Below, one piece after another: positions 15,978-24,554 of a DNA stretch of 64,000 bases. The notes beneath the pieces are model-generated. The model ran no database searches and had not been told where the DNA came from. It worked only from the letters and a program-made list of their open reading frames with translations. This DNA comes from Sunxiuqinia rutila (GTDB lineage: Bacteria > Bacteroidota > Bacteroidia > Bacteroidales > Prolixibacteraceae), in contig NZ_JBNGOT010000006.1 in NCBI RefSeq assembly GCF_050589705.1, positions 186,001 to 250,000 on the forward strand. Reading direction: 5' to 3'. The stretch's first letter is position 1; every line of letters begins with the position of its first letter. The position numbers were made by a program, and so were the translations under genes.

Positions 15978-16496
15978 TTAGTACTCAACCAAGGTGTGGG
16001 TTTCATATTTCGAAAGGGTCTCTTTTTTTCCGTTTTCAATAAATTTCAAATCGCAGATAAACGAAAAATAGACCTTCTTGACATTCATTTTTTCAACCAA
16101 ATTCAGAGCTGCCAAAGCCGTTCCTCCGGTCGCCAAAAGATCATCATGAATCAACACAACGTCGTCTTGACACAGGGCATCTTTATGCATTTCAATCGTA
16201 TCTGAACCGTATTCTAACTCGTAAGATTCGGCAACAGTTTCGGCTGGCAATTTCCCCTTTTTGCGGATTGGAACAAAGCCGGCATCCAACAAATAAGCTG
16301 CAGCTCCACCAACAATAAAACCTCGGGATTCAAGTGAAACAATTTTGGTGATTCCTTTATCCTTGAATGTTTCGTATACTTCATTGACCACTTGCTTAAA
16401 GGCAACCGGATGTTTCAGCATCGTTGTAATATCTTTAAAACTAATCCCCTTTTCGGGGTAATCCGGCACCTCCCGGATGATTTCTTTTAAATTCAT
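15978..16496 (-). CDS. apt: Adenine phosphoribosyltransferase
   Basis: This 172-residue type I phosphoribosyltransferase makes AMP from adenine and PRPP in purine salvage. The N-terminus IREVPDYPEKGISFKDIT is characteristic of Apt. The PRPP-binding loop is VLIHDDLLATGGTALAA, and the adenine-specifying ESRGFIVGGAAAYLL is present. Length is normal. It lies between mnmG (33 bp upstream, the gap holding a parS-like palindrome) and uvrC (16 bp downstream) on the same strand. Confidence 0.96.
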   Translation of the reverse strand: MNLKEIIREVPDYPEKGISFKDITTMLKHPVAFKQVVNEVYETFKDKGITKIVSLESRGFIVGGAAAYLLDAGFVPIRKKGKLPAETVAESYELEYGSDTIEMHKDALCQDDVVLIHDDLLATGGTALAALNLVEKMNVKKVYFSFICDLKFIENGKKETLSKYETHTLVEY

Positions 16497-16513
16497 AGTT
16501 GATTTCTTTTTTG

Positions 16514-16529
16514 TGTTCCACGTGGAACA
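16514..16529. promoter_or_regulatory. parS-type centromere site (perfect palindrome)
   Basis: TGTTCCACGTGGAACA is a perfect 16-bp palindrome in the 33-bp gap between mnmG and apt, directly abutting the mnmG stop codon. It differs from the classic ParB-binding parS sequence TGTTTCACGTGAAACA by one symmetric change per half site. ParB-parS sites mark the origin-proximal part of bacterial chromosomes, often near mnmG. The parA and parB genes are not in this window. Confidence 0.82.
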
Positions 16530-18410
16530 TTAGCGTCCTAGCATCACTAAAAGCACGTTTATATCGGAAGGATTAACTCCCGAAATACGGCTGGCCTGCC
16601 CGATTGTTTTGGGTTGAATGCGCGTTAGTTTTTGCCGCGCTTCGGTGGAAATAGTATGGATTTTTTCGTAGTCAAACTTACCTTCAATATTGATATTCTC
16701 AAGCCGCTTAAACTTGTCCGCCATCAATTTTTCACGCTCGATATAGCCAGCATATTTGATCAAAATTTCGGCCGATTCTACAATCTCTTCAAAGCGATTT
16801 TTAGGTACAATCTCCAACATTCGTTTAAAAGGTGTAACCGGTTCGATGACATCAAAAATAGAAATTTGAGGACGAGAAATAACATCTTTTAGCTTTACTC
16901 CTTGTTTCAACGAAGAAGTATTTTTAGCTTCTAAAACGGCATTTATAAATTGCGGCTTGATCGAAAAATTGCTAACAAATTCAATAATTTGATCACGCAA
17001 TTTTAACTTTTCCTCCAGTAAATCCATTCGTTCCTGAGAGGCCAATCCAAGCTCAAAAGACTTTGGCGTTAACCGTACATCGGCATCATCCTGGCGCAAT
17101 AAAATACGATACTCGGCACGCGAAGTAAACATCCGGTAAGGCTCATCTACACCTTTCGTGACCAAATCATCGATTAAAACACCAATATAAGCCTCATCCC
17201 TACCCAAAGTAAATTCGTCCTGATTATGGGCTTTTAAATGGGCATTAATACCACAAATAATACCTTGCGCAGCTGCCTCCTCATAACCGGTCGTTCCGTT
17301 GATCTGTCCACCGAAATAAAGGTTGCGGATATGCTTTGTTTCTAACGTGTGGTAAAGCTGTGTTGGATCGAAATAGTCGTATTCAATGGCATAACCCGGA
17401 CGGTAAATTTTGGCATTTTCCAAGCCAGAAACCAGGCGCAAAGCTTTATACTGAACCTGCCATGGTAGGGAACTTGAGAAGCCATTCAGATAATATTCAT
17501 TCGTCGTTTCGCCTTCCGGCTCCAGGAATAACTGGTGTTGCTGTTTCTCGGCAAATGTTACCAATTTTGATTCAATACTGGGGCAATAACGAGGACCCGC
17601 ACTCTGAATCGTTCCATCGTACATGGGAGATTCCTCAAAACCTTCCTCCAAGGCTGCATGAACTTCAGGAGAAGTATAGGTAATCCAGCAACTCCGCCCC
17701 TTCAATTCGCTTTTCACATCGGGTAAATAGGAAAATTTATAATGTCCTTCATCGCCCTTTTGCTCCGTTAATTTCGAAAAATCAATAGAACGTCCATCAA
17801 TCCGCACCGGAGTTCCGGTCTTCAAACGACCAGTTTTAAAGCCAGCTTCTGCTAATTGATCACTGATAAAATAAGAAGCCGACTCCCCTATCCTACCCCC
17901 TTCCATCTTGGATTGGCCAATATGCATCAATCCATTCAAGAAAGTACCATTGGTAAGAATGACGGTTTTGGATTCAAATTCGACTCCAATTCTTGTTTTA
18001 ACTCCCTTCACTTTGCCATTTTTAAGGAGCAAATGAATGACCGCATCCTGCCACAAATCCAGATTGTCGGTATTCTCCAAAACCGTTCGCCAGTATTCCG
18101 AAAAGCGAAAGCGGTCACTCTGAACCCGAGGACTCCACATAGCAGGTCCCTTGGAGCGATTTAACATGCGGAACTGAATAGACGATCGATCAGCAATAAT
18201 GCCGGTATATCCACCCAAAGCATCAATTTCGCGTACAATCTGTCCCTTGGCAATTCCACCGATAGCCGGATTGCAAGACATCTGAGCATATTTGCCCATA
18301 TCCATGGTTATGAGTAAGGTTTTCGACCCCAAATTGGCTGCTGCCACGGCTGCTTCACAACCGGCATGCCCCCCTCCCACGACAATTACATCATAAATAG
18401 GTAACATCAT
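16530..18410 (-). CDS. mnmG: tRNA uridine-5-carboxymethylaminomethyl modification enzyme MnmG (GidA)
   Basis: With MnmE, this FAD enzyme adds the carboxymethylaminomethyl group to wobble U34 of certain tRNAs. The N-terminal dinucleotide-binding motif VIVVGGGHAGCEAA is followed by GidA signatures MSCNPAIGGIAKGQ and the later GQINGTTGYEEAAAQG. The C-terminal helical domain (ISTEARQKLTRIQPKTIGQASRISG, in pieces) is complete. The frame is open to a TTG at 18428. The ATG at 18410 (or 18407) gives MMLPIYDVIVVGGG, fitting the family, so I start there. It lies 48 bp downstream of ybeY in a leftward block. The next gap contains the parS-type palindrome. Confidence 0.95.
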   Translation of the reverse strand: MMLPIYDVIVVGGGHAGCEAAVAAANLGSKTLLITMDMGKYAQMSCNPAIGGIAKGQIVREIDALGGYTGIIADRSSIQFRMLNRSKGPAMWSPRVQSDRFRFSEYWRTVLENTDNLDLWQDAVIHLLLKNGKVKGVKTRIGVEFESKTVILTNGTFLNGLMHIGQSKMEGGRIGESASYFISDQLAEAGFKTGRLKTGTPVRIDGRSIDFSKLTEQKGDEGHYKFSYLPDVKSELKGRSCWITYTSPEVHAALEEGFEESPMYDGTIQSAGPRYCPSIESKLVTFAEKQQHQLFLEPEGETTNEYYLNGFSSSLPWQVQYKALRLVSGLENAKIYRPGYAIEYDYFDPTQLYHTLETKHIRNLYFGGQINGTTGYEEAAAQGIICGINAHLKAHNQDEFTLGRDEAYIGVLIDDLVTKGVDEPYRMFTSRAEYRILLRQDDADVRLTPKSFELGLASQERMDLLEEKLKLRDQIIEFVSNFSIKPQFINAVLEAKNTSSLKQGVKLKDVISRPQISIFDVIEPVTPFKRMLEIVPKNRFEEIVESAEILIKYAGYIEREKLMADKFKRLENINIEGKFDYEKIHTISTEARQKLTRIQPKTIGQASRISGVNPSDINVLLVMLGR

Positions 18411-18458
18411 AAAAAATTTAGATGGCAAAATTAATAGAAAAGCTTAGAAATGAAAAGC

Positions 18459-18872
18459 TTAATACACACTCAGGTAATAATCTTCTTTGCTGGTCATAAG
18501 TTGCTTCTCATCTGCTTCCTTATCCTTGTAGCCCAACAGATGGAGAACACCGTGAATAATGATCCGGTTCAGTTCGTTAGCAAAACTAACTTGATATTCA
18601 TCCGCATTTTCCTTGACCCGGTCGACACTAATAAAAATATCACCTGAAACAATGCCATCTTCAACATAATCAAAAGTGATAATATCAGTATAGTAATCAT
18701 GGTTCAAATACTGCTTGTTAATCTCCAGCAAATAATCATCACTACACAAAATAAAACTAAGTTCACCAGGCTCCTGGCCTTCTTCGGTAATTGTACTATT
18801 AATCCAGCTAGTAATTTTTGGTAAGTCTAATTGAAATTCTTCAATATCCTCAAAGTAAAAGTTGATGTTCAC
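18459..18872 (-). CDS. ybeY: Endoribonuclease YbeY (rRNA maturation)
   Basis: The 137-residue metal-dependent RNase acts in 16S rRNA 3'-end maturation and ribosome quality control. The expected ordered core is present (YLNHDYYTDIITFDY, then GDIFISVDRVKENA, then ELNRIIIHGVLHLLGY). The zinc-binding motif here is H107, H111 and then D117 in HGVLHLLGYKDKEAD, whereas the E. coli enzyme has a third histidine. From memory a third Asp is common in Bacteroidota YbeY, so it is probably a lineage form and not a defect. The gene overlaps the upstream ATPase gene by 23 bp, implying translational coupling. Confidence 0.9.
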   Translation of the reverse strand: MNINFYFEDIEEFQLDLPKITSWINSTITEEGQEPGELSFILCSDDYLLEINKQYLNHDYYTDIITFDYVEDGIVSGDIFISVDRVKENADEYQVSFANELNRIIIHGVLHLLGYKDKEADEKQLMTSKEDYYLSVY

Positions 18873-19269
18873 GACTCAATTTAAATTTAATTTTTATCAA
18901 CGATCCATTATTCACAAATTCAACATCATCCGCTAAATTCCGAATAATGAATATTCCTCTTCCACGCTCATTTTTAATATTTTTAGTATCGGTCGGGTCT
19001 GGAATATCGTGTAGGTCAAATCCGTTGCCTTCATCCTCAATTTCAATACAGATCATATTGTCCTGATATTCAGCGCGAATATCAACCAACTTATTAATAT
19101 TATGTCTGTTTCCATGAGAAATAGCATTATTAACTGACTCACAAACAGTTAACATTACAGATCCAAATTGTGTTCCAGGTAGTCCAGCTTCTTGAAGAAA
19201 CGAATGTATGAATTTTTCAACATCATACAAATAGGTTAAATGAGATGGTATGCTGAGCCGCTTTTTCAA
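18850..19269 (-). CDS. HATPase_c protein, anti-sigma factor (RsbW/SpoIIAB) type
   Basis: The 139-residue protein consists only of a GHKL ATPase domain. It has the N box (ESVNNAISHGN, about 46-56), the G1 box IEDEGNGFD and the G2 box GRGIFIIRNLADDVEF. There is no histidine phosphoacceptor or sensor domain. This is the form of RsbW/SpoIIAB serine kinases and related switch proteins that bind sigma factors or anti-anti-sigma (STAS) partners. No STAS protein or PP2C phosphatase is visible in this window. It overlaps the DUF4175-like gene by 4 bp (ATGA) and ybeY by 23 bp, so all three are probably translated from one message. Confidence 0.85.
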   Translation of the reverse strand: MKKRLSIPSHLTYLYDVEKFIHSFLQEAGLPGTQFGSVMLTVCESVNNAISHGNRHNINKLVDIRAEYQDNMICIEIEDEGNGFDLHDIPDPTDTKNIKNERGRGIFIIRNLADDVEFVNNGSLIKIKFKLSREHQLLL

Positions 19270-22200
19270 TTTTCCTTTCTTAGATTATTGATATACTCCC
19301 TATATTTCCGATCATAGAATTTCCGCAACTGATAGTTATTTCTTTCAATAACTTCCTCCAATTGTTTTTCATGCTTTTTATACTCAAAAAATTCAATTGG
19401 GTTACTGTAAAATTTATCCTCGGCAGTTTTAGAATCCCGCTGATCATCTACATCTCTCTCCATTTCAGCCTTTTCAGCCTTTAATAATTTATTAAGAATT
19501 AATTGCTGTCTGCTAATCATTTCACTCGTTAAGTTCTTGTGAGCCAAATCCGCCACGTTTTGCTCCAACAACTGGTTGATTTGTTTAAGCTGCTCCTCAG
19601 CAGCACTTCCAACTTCTGAATTCATGAGCAATTCACGAATCATTTGCTGCATCATCTCTTGTTGAGCAAGCGTTTTTCCAATCTGTTCACTCCCCTTCCC
19701 TGATTGACCCGATTTCAGTTGATCAATCATTTGCTGCAACTGTTCTTTCATGCCTTGCTGGGCTTGCTTTAAAAGATTCATGGTTTCACTAGAATCAGAT
19801 CCCGGCTTGTCGCATTGCTGATCGCCCGGCATGGCATAAGCCATTTGCTTTTGCAAATTATCCAGGGCTTCATTCAAAAACAGAGCCATGTTATTGGCCG
19901 AAGTTATGGCATATTGCTGCTGATTCAAGGAAGCATGCAGCCGGCTTTCCTCCAGTTCGTCCAAAGCCTTGTCCATGGCCAACTCTAATTTAAAAAGCTC
20001 CTTGGTAACTACATTGGCGATGGCCGGTGTTCGTTTGGCAACGGCAAACAAGGAATCCTTCACAACCTGGCTTTGCTTTATTAGATGATCCTGCTCCAGT
20101 CGAACCTGATTTAGGCGCGGATCGTTCTGATCAAGCAGACGGATTTCATCATACAAGGCCTCTTGATTTAATGAAAGATATATCAAGTTATCCAAAATTT
20201 GCTGCAAATCCCGCATATTTTCCATTTGCTGTTGCTGCATATTCATGGCCATCATCTGATCCAAAATGAAGGAAGCATTGTCATAGTTTTCGGCATTGTG
20301 CTGAATTTGCTCAACAGCTTTTCGCTTCCGTTTGTTTTGAAGGCTCTCCCCTACTCCATCGTAAGTCGAATTAATTTCCTCAAACTCCTTGTCCAGCGAT
20401 TGCAAATTCATCGGCTGCTCAAGGGTCTGATTAAGCTCCAAAGCATTTTTCAAATCATTCTGAATATCCTTCAATTTATTTTGATTCTCGATTTCTTTCG
20501 AATTGGTCTCATCAAAGTTTCGATGTTCGTCCAGTTCGTAGGCAATTTGCTTTTCTTCTTCACCAAGTACTTTTAATACATCAACAAGCTCTTCCAGTTC
20601 CTGCTCCACTTTCATCCGTTTTAGCATTTGAAGATTTCGCTCCAATTGGTTTTCCAAATCTGTCATGGACATTTCCGAACGACGCGACAATTCATCAAAT
20701 TTGGCTTGATCAAACTCCTTAGCCAACTCATTAAACTCATCAAAAAGCTTCTTCAATTCCTCGTCAAAAACATCATCGAGCAATTCTTCAATCTGCCTTT
20801 GTTTTTCAACCAAGGCTGCTTTTTCTTCAGAAAACGAATTTTTGAGGGCATTCATTTCGGCATTCTGCTTCTGAACCTGGTTCAAAATTTCCTCCAGCTG
20901 CTTTTTCTTGTTCAGAATTTCGGTAACCAATTGCTGCTTTTCCCAATCCGAGGAATTTTCGCTCCGGCTTTTAAATTTCAACTCATCAATGGCCTGCTGA
21001 ATATCATGCGTCAACTCAAAACTCTCCTCCATTAAAAGCTCCAAATCCTGAAAATTCTGATCATCTAACTGATCCAATTCCTCCAAAGAAGGAAAAACAA
21101 ATTGGAACGTTTCGGAAACCGCTTCTTTATAGGAATGAAAATAATCGTTATCGCGCACTGAAAAATAATAATCAACGCGATCAGTCAACCCAACCAACTC
21201 TTTAAAATCGAAGGTGAAGTAAAAATCCTGTTCATGAAGATTCTTCAATAGCGGCAATGCAATCAAGCTATCCTGCTGTTTGATCATTAAATGATAATTC
21301 AGGTCATGAAAGCCATAGTCATCTGCAATACTTCCTTTAAAGTAAAAACGGGTATAAGTAACCGAATCGCGTAACTGAGCTACATCAATTTTGGGGTATA
21401 AATCCGGAATCACATCCAAGCGAAACCGTAGTAAATCGCGATAATCAAAATAGCTGTTTTTGATCGATACCGTATAATCCACATTTTCCTTGGCCATATA
21501 TTCTACAGTAAACGTTTTCGAATCCGGATTAACAATTATAGGCACTCCATTAACTGCAAAAAACAGTGAATCGGTATCCATCGTTTTAAATACCCATTTG
21601 ATCTTCGATCCAAAAGGAACTTCCAAATCCCCCAGCATACTTTGTTGTTTTGACTCATAACCGGTATAAGCGGGCGGTTTTATTTCAACCGAGTATTCCA
21701 AAATAGCCGGTGACGGTAAAACTTCAACCTGGTAATTCGACGACCGATATTCGAGATTGGTAAAATAGATGCCAAAGCTATTGTTGAGATGTTCGAGTGA
21801 ATAACTAAAAAGAGTGTCCTTTTTTGTCATCAGGAAATTTGAACCAGCTATATTAATATAGAGAAGATCCGGAATCTTGCTTCCATCACATTTCACTTGA
21901 AGTTTTAACCCCGTCCCTTTTTTCACCTTCAAACTATCATTCAAAATTTCGAAAGTAAAAGGTGCTGGTTTTTGAAACGATTCCTTGTAAGCCAATAATC
22001 GTTTTCCAGTGTTAGAAAACAAACCTGGAAATGTCATCGCTAATAAAAACGAAAAACAAACTAAAAGAAGAAGCATTCCCAAACTTCCTCGTAATTTTCG
22101 ATAAGAAACGGCTTCTGAAAAATTGAAAATCTTAAGCTGTTCAATTTTCTTATCGATGCTTGCCCATACCAATTCCTGATGGCTTTCCTGATCGATCTTT

Positions 22201-22547
22201 GAGAGTTCAATTATGTTTATAAGCTGATCCTCGATTTCCGGAAAATGATCAGAAATAATTTCTGCCGCCTTTTTATACGACATGCTTTTTGTTAGGCCAA
22301 GCAAGTTAAAAAATGGCCTTACGAAATAAAAAATGACGACTCCAGCAAAAAACAGAACAGAGAAATAAAAGAGCAAACTGCGGTAAAACGACCCCAAACA
22401 GCTAAAATGCTCGATCAATAAAACAATCACCAGGTAACTAAGCAGTAGCAGAGTAGACACGATAATTCCCCTTAAAAACGCATAAAAACTGTGCTTTCTA
22501 ATGTATAATTCCAGTTTATCAACAAGGTGTTTATATCCCTCAGTCAT
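19266..22547 (-). CDS. Large DUF4175-like membrane-anchored coiled-coil protein
   Basis: The 1093-residue protein has two N-terminal hydrophobic helices (about 23-44 and 52-72), a third at about 153-175, then a beta-rich region to about 500, then a very long Glu/Gln/Lys-rich coiled coil to about 900. A Met/Gln-rich stretch (MAMNMQQQQMENMRDL; KQAQQGMKEQLQQMIDQL) and a charged C-terminus with a RKFYDRKYREYINNLRK end follow. The layout matches what I recall of Bacteroidota proteins annotated DUF4175, whose function is unknown. It is the first gene of a leftward block with the anti-sigma-type ATPase, ybeY, mnmG, apt and uvrC. Its start faces the candidate origin region. Anchoring plus coiled coil suggests a scaffold or envelope role, which is speculation. 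Confidence 0.7.
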   Translation of the reverse strand: MTEGYKHLVDKLELYIRKHSFYAFLRGIIVSTLLLLSYLVIVLLIEHFSCLGSFYRSLLFYFSVLFFAGVVIFYFVRPFFNLLGLTKSMSYKKAAEIISDHFPEIEDQLINIIELSKIDQESHQELVWASIDKKIEQLKIFNFSEAVSYRKLRGSLGMLLLLVCFSFLLAMTFPGLFSNTGKRLLAYKESFQKPAPFTFEILNDSLKVKKGTGLKLQVKCDGSKIPDLLYINIAGSNFLMTKKDTLFSYSLEHLNNSFGIYFTNLEYRSSNYQVEVLPSPAILEYSVEIKPPAYTGYESKQQSMLGDLEVPFGSKIKWVFKTMDTDSLFFAVNGVPIIVNPDSKTFTVEYMAKENVDYTVSIKNSYFDYRDLLRFRLDVIPDLYPKIDVAQLRDSVTYTRFYFKGSIADDYGFHDLNYHLMIKQQDSLIALPLLKNLHEQDFYFTFDFKELVGLTDRVDYYFSVRDNDYFHSYKEAVSETFQFVFPSLEELDQLDDQNFQDLELLMEESFELTHDIQQAIDELKFKSRSENSSDWEKQQLVTEILNKKKQLEEILNQVQKQNAEMNALKNSFSEEKAALVEKQRQIEELLDDVFDEELKKLFDEFNELAKEFDQAKFDELSRRSEMSMTDLENQLERNLQMLKRMKVEQELEELVDVLKVLGEEEKQIAYELDEHRNFDETNSKEIENQNKLKDIQNDLKNALELNQTLEQPMNLQSLDKEFEEINSTYDGVGESLQNKRKRKAVEQIQHNAENYDNASFILDQMMAMNMQQQQMENMRDLQQILDNLIYLSLNQEALYDEIRLLDQNDPRLNQVRLEQDHLIKQSQVVKDSLFAVAKRTPAIANVVTKELFKLELAMDKALDELEESRLHASLNQQQYAITSANNMALFLNEALDNLQKQMAYAMPGDQQCDKPGSDSSETMNLLKQAQQGMKEQLQQMIDQLKSGQSGKGSEQIGKTLAQQEMMQQMIRELLMNSEVGSAAEEQLKQINQLLEQNVADLAHKNLTSEMISRQQLILNKLLKAEKAEMERDVDDQRDSKTAEDKFYSNPIEFFEYKKHEKQLEEVIERNNYQLRKFYDRKYREYINNLRKEN

Positions 22548-23072
22548 ATATCTTATCTCTCTATTTTAAAGTATTTTGCAACTTTACAAAAATGTTAATA
22601 TCTCCGTATTTCCTGTTAATTCGACACAAATAAATATCCAAAATTAAATTTTAAAATTTGGTTTCCGATTCTGCCTAGTAATTTAATCTTGGAATAACAA
22701 ACATAAGTTTTTAAAAATCACCATGAAGATATCAACAGCTATTAACATATCTCACCGTTAAAAAACCACAAAAAGTAATCAAAAACAAGAGATATTAACA
22801 GATGTTGATTTCATCGCCATTCAATTTATTTTCAGAAATAAGCCCTGTTCATATTCGGTTAATAACTGCCCAATAACATCAGATTCTCCAGTAAAACAAA
22901 AAACAGAGCAAATTTTTATACATGAAATCAACAGGCTATTATAATATCCATTTTTAATTTTTATTAAAACTTATAAATAATAATTAGGTGTTGAATTCAA
23001 TTTTTTGAAAAAAGAGGGTTTCCTTTTCACTGTTTAAAGGATTAACTTTACAGTGCTTAAATGTATGTGTGA
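22548..23072. other. 525-bp AT-rich intergenic region, candidate replication origin
   Basis: This is the longest gap in the window and holds no supportable ORF. It separates a block of leftward genes from a block of rightward genes. Sample base counts on the plus strand flip across it: 21901-21960 has 15 C and 4 G, while 26401-26460 has 10 C and 21 G. Its sequence is very AT-rich (10 G+C of 60 in 22921-22980) and carries iteron-like repeats. A parS-type palindrome lies 6 kb to the left near mnmG. I did not find a canonical TTATCCACA DnaA box, so the call is not secure. It could instead be a divergent promoter region. Confidence 0.5.
22593..22948. repeat. Iteron-like repeats in the AT-rich gap
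   Basis: Three related 19-22 bp units share ATCAACA(G/T), then CT(A/G)TTA, then TATC: 22731-22751 and 22927-22948 in direct orientation, and 22791-22809 inverted (its reverse complement is ATCAACATCTGTTAATATC). The sub-motif TGTTAATATC also occurs exactly at 22593-22602. They fall within 360 bp and nowhere else that I noticed. Confidence 0.6.
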
Positions 23073-23462
23073 ATGGAGGACAAACTTTCAATATTGCTGG
23101 TAGAAGATAATGTGCTGAATCAAAGGATTGTAACATTTAGTTTGAAGAAATTCAACCACGATGTTACGATTGCGAACAATGGTTTAGAAGCCCTGGAACG
23201 CTTTCAGGAAGCCCAGTACGATGTTATTTTAATGGATATAATGATGCCCGAAATGGATGGTTTAGAGGCTACTGTGAAAATACGGGAAATCGAAAATCAA
23301 AATCCACAGAACTTGAGAACCCCCATTATTGCACTTACGGCAAATACCATGGACAATGATCGGGATAAATGTCTCTCTTATGGCATGGATGAGTTTATGG
23401 CCAAACCTTTTGATATTGATAAATTGAAACAGATCTTTGAAGAGCTGGAAATCGTAAAATAA
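23073..23462 (+). CDS. Stand-alone response regulator receiver protein
   Basis: The 129-residue protein is a single CheY-like receiver. The acidic pocket is at E11/D12 (LLVEDN), the phospho-acceptor is D55 in DVILMDIMMPEMDG, the switch threonine is in IALTANTMD, and the conserved lysine is in FMAKPFD. There is no output domain, so it must act by phospho-dependent protein contact or as a phosphorelay intermediate. The spacing and MPEMDG pattern resemble receivers of hybrid histidine kinases. No kinase gene is adjacent. The anti-sigma-type ATPase across the AT-rich gap is not a histidine kinase. Its ATG follows AATGG-type sequence without a Shine-Dalgarno. Confidence 0.9.
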   Translation: MEDKLSILLVEDNVLNQRIVTFSLKKFNHDVTIANNGLEALERFQEAQYDVILMDIMMPEMDGLEATVKIREIENQNPQNLRTPIIALTANTMDNDRDKCLSYGMDEFMAKPFDIDKLKQIFEELEIVK

Positions 23463-23494
23463 ATTCCGCTACCCGACACTTCATGAAATAAAGC

Positions 23495-23502
23495 TATATT
23501 TG
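23495..23502 (+). promoter_or_regulatory. Predicted minus-7 box of ruvB
   Basis: TATATTTG matches TAnnTTTG exactly and lies 23 bp before the ruvB ATG, giving a short leader. No TTG at the usual minus-33 distance. Confidence 0.45.
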
Positions 23503-23525
23503 TTCGGTTAGAAAAGTATAGTTTT

Positions 23526-24554
23526 ATGACAGATCAAATCGATCTTCACGATGAATCTTTTTCCGAGAGAGATGTGGATTTGGACAAGCAATTGCGTCCA
23601 CTTTCTTTTGATGATTTCAAAGGGCAAAAGCAGATTGTCGAAAACCTGAAAGTTTTTGTACAGGCTGCCAAAATGCGTGGTGAAGCTTTGGATCATGTTT
23701 TATTGCATGGACCACCGGGGCTCGGAAAAACCACCTTGTCGAATATTATTGCAAATGAATTGGGCGTAAGTTTGAAGTTAACCTCCGGTCCGGTTTTGGA
23801 TAAACCCGGTGATTTAGCCGGCTTGTTAACCAACCTTGAGCCAAGCGATGTGCTTTTCATCGACGAGATCCATCGTTTAAGCCCCATAGTGGAAGAATAT
23901 TTGTATTCGGCTATGGAGGACTATAAAATTGATATTTTGATCGACAAAGGCCCCAGTGCACGTTCAATTCAATTGGAGTTAAATCCGTTCACCTTGGTTG
24001 GAGCAACTACCCGGTCGGGTTTATTGACCAGTCCGCTGCGGGCACGTTTTGGAATCAATGCTCATTTCGAATACTACGATCTGAGTATTCTGACCGGAAT
24101 TGTGAAGCGTTCAGCGAAAATTCTGAATGTGGAGATCAAAGACCAGGCGGCCCTGGAAATTGCTTCCAGAAGCCGTGGAACACCTCGAATTGTAAATGCG
24201 CTGCTTCGACGCGTACGTGACTTTGCCCAGGTGAAAGGCAATGGCAAAATTGATTTGGAGATTACGCGGTTTTCACTCGAAGCACTCAATATTGATCAGC
24301 ACGGTTTGGATGAAATGGACAATAAAATTCTATCGACCATCATTGATAAATTCAATGGAGGACCTGTGGGAATTTCTACCATTTCAACGGCTGTTGGTGA
24401 AGATTCAGGAACCATTGAAGAGGTGTACGAGCCCTTTTTAATCAAGGAAGGTTTTATCAAGCGTACACCCCGCGGACGTGAAGTAACCGACCGGGCCTAC
24501 AAGCACTTAGGAAGAATTAATTACAACGGCGGACAAACACCTAGTCTTTTTTAA
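23526..24554 (+). CDS. ruvB: Holliday junction branch migration ATPase RuvB
   Basis: The 342-residue AAA+ motor drives branch migration with RuvA during recombinational repair. The N-terminus LDKQLRPLSFDDFKGQKQI leads to Walker A GPPGLGKTTL, Walker B DVLFIDEIHRL, sensor TLVGATTRSGLLTSPLRARFG with the arginine finger, and the C-terminal winged helix (GPVGISTISTAVGED, IKEGFIKRTPRGREVT). Length is typical. The last 14 bp overlap the end of the convergent glutaminyl cyclase gene. ruvA and ruvC are not in this window. Confidence 0.97.
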   Translation: MTDQIDLHDESFSERDVDLDKQLRPLSFDDFKGQKQIVENLKVFVQAAKMRGEALDHVLLHGPPGLGKTTLSNIIANELGVSLKLTSGPVLDKPGDLAGLLTNLEPSDVLFIDEIHRLSPIVEEYLYSAMEDYKIDILIDKGPSARSIQLELNPFTLVGATTRSGLLTSPLRARFGINAHFEYYDLSILTGIVKRSAKILNVEIKDQAALEIASRSRGTPRIVNALLRRVRDFAQVKGNGKIDLEITRFSLEALNIDQHGLDEMDNKILSTIIDKFNGGPVGISTISTAVGEDSGTIEEVYEPFLIKEGFIKRTPRGREVTDRAYKHLGRINYNGGQTPSLF

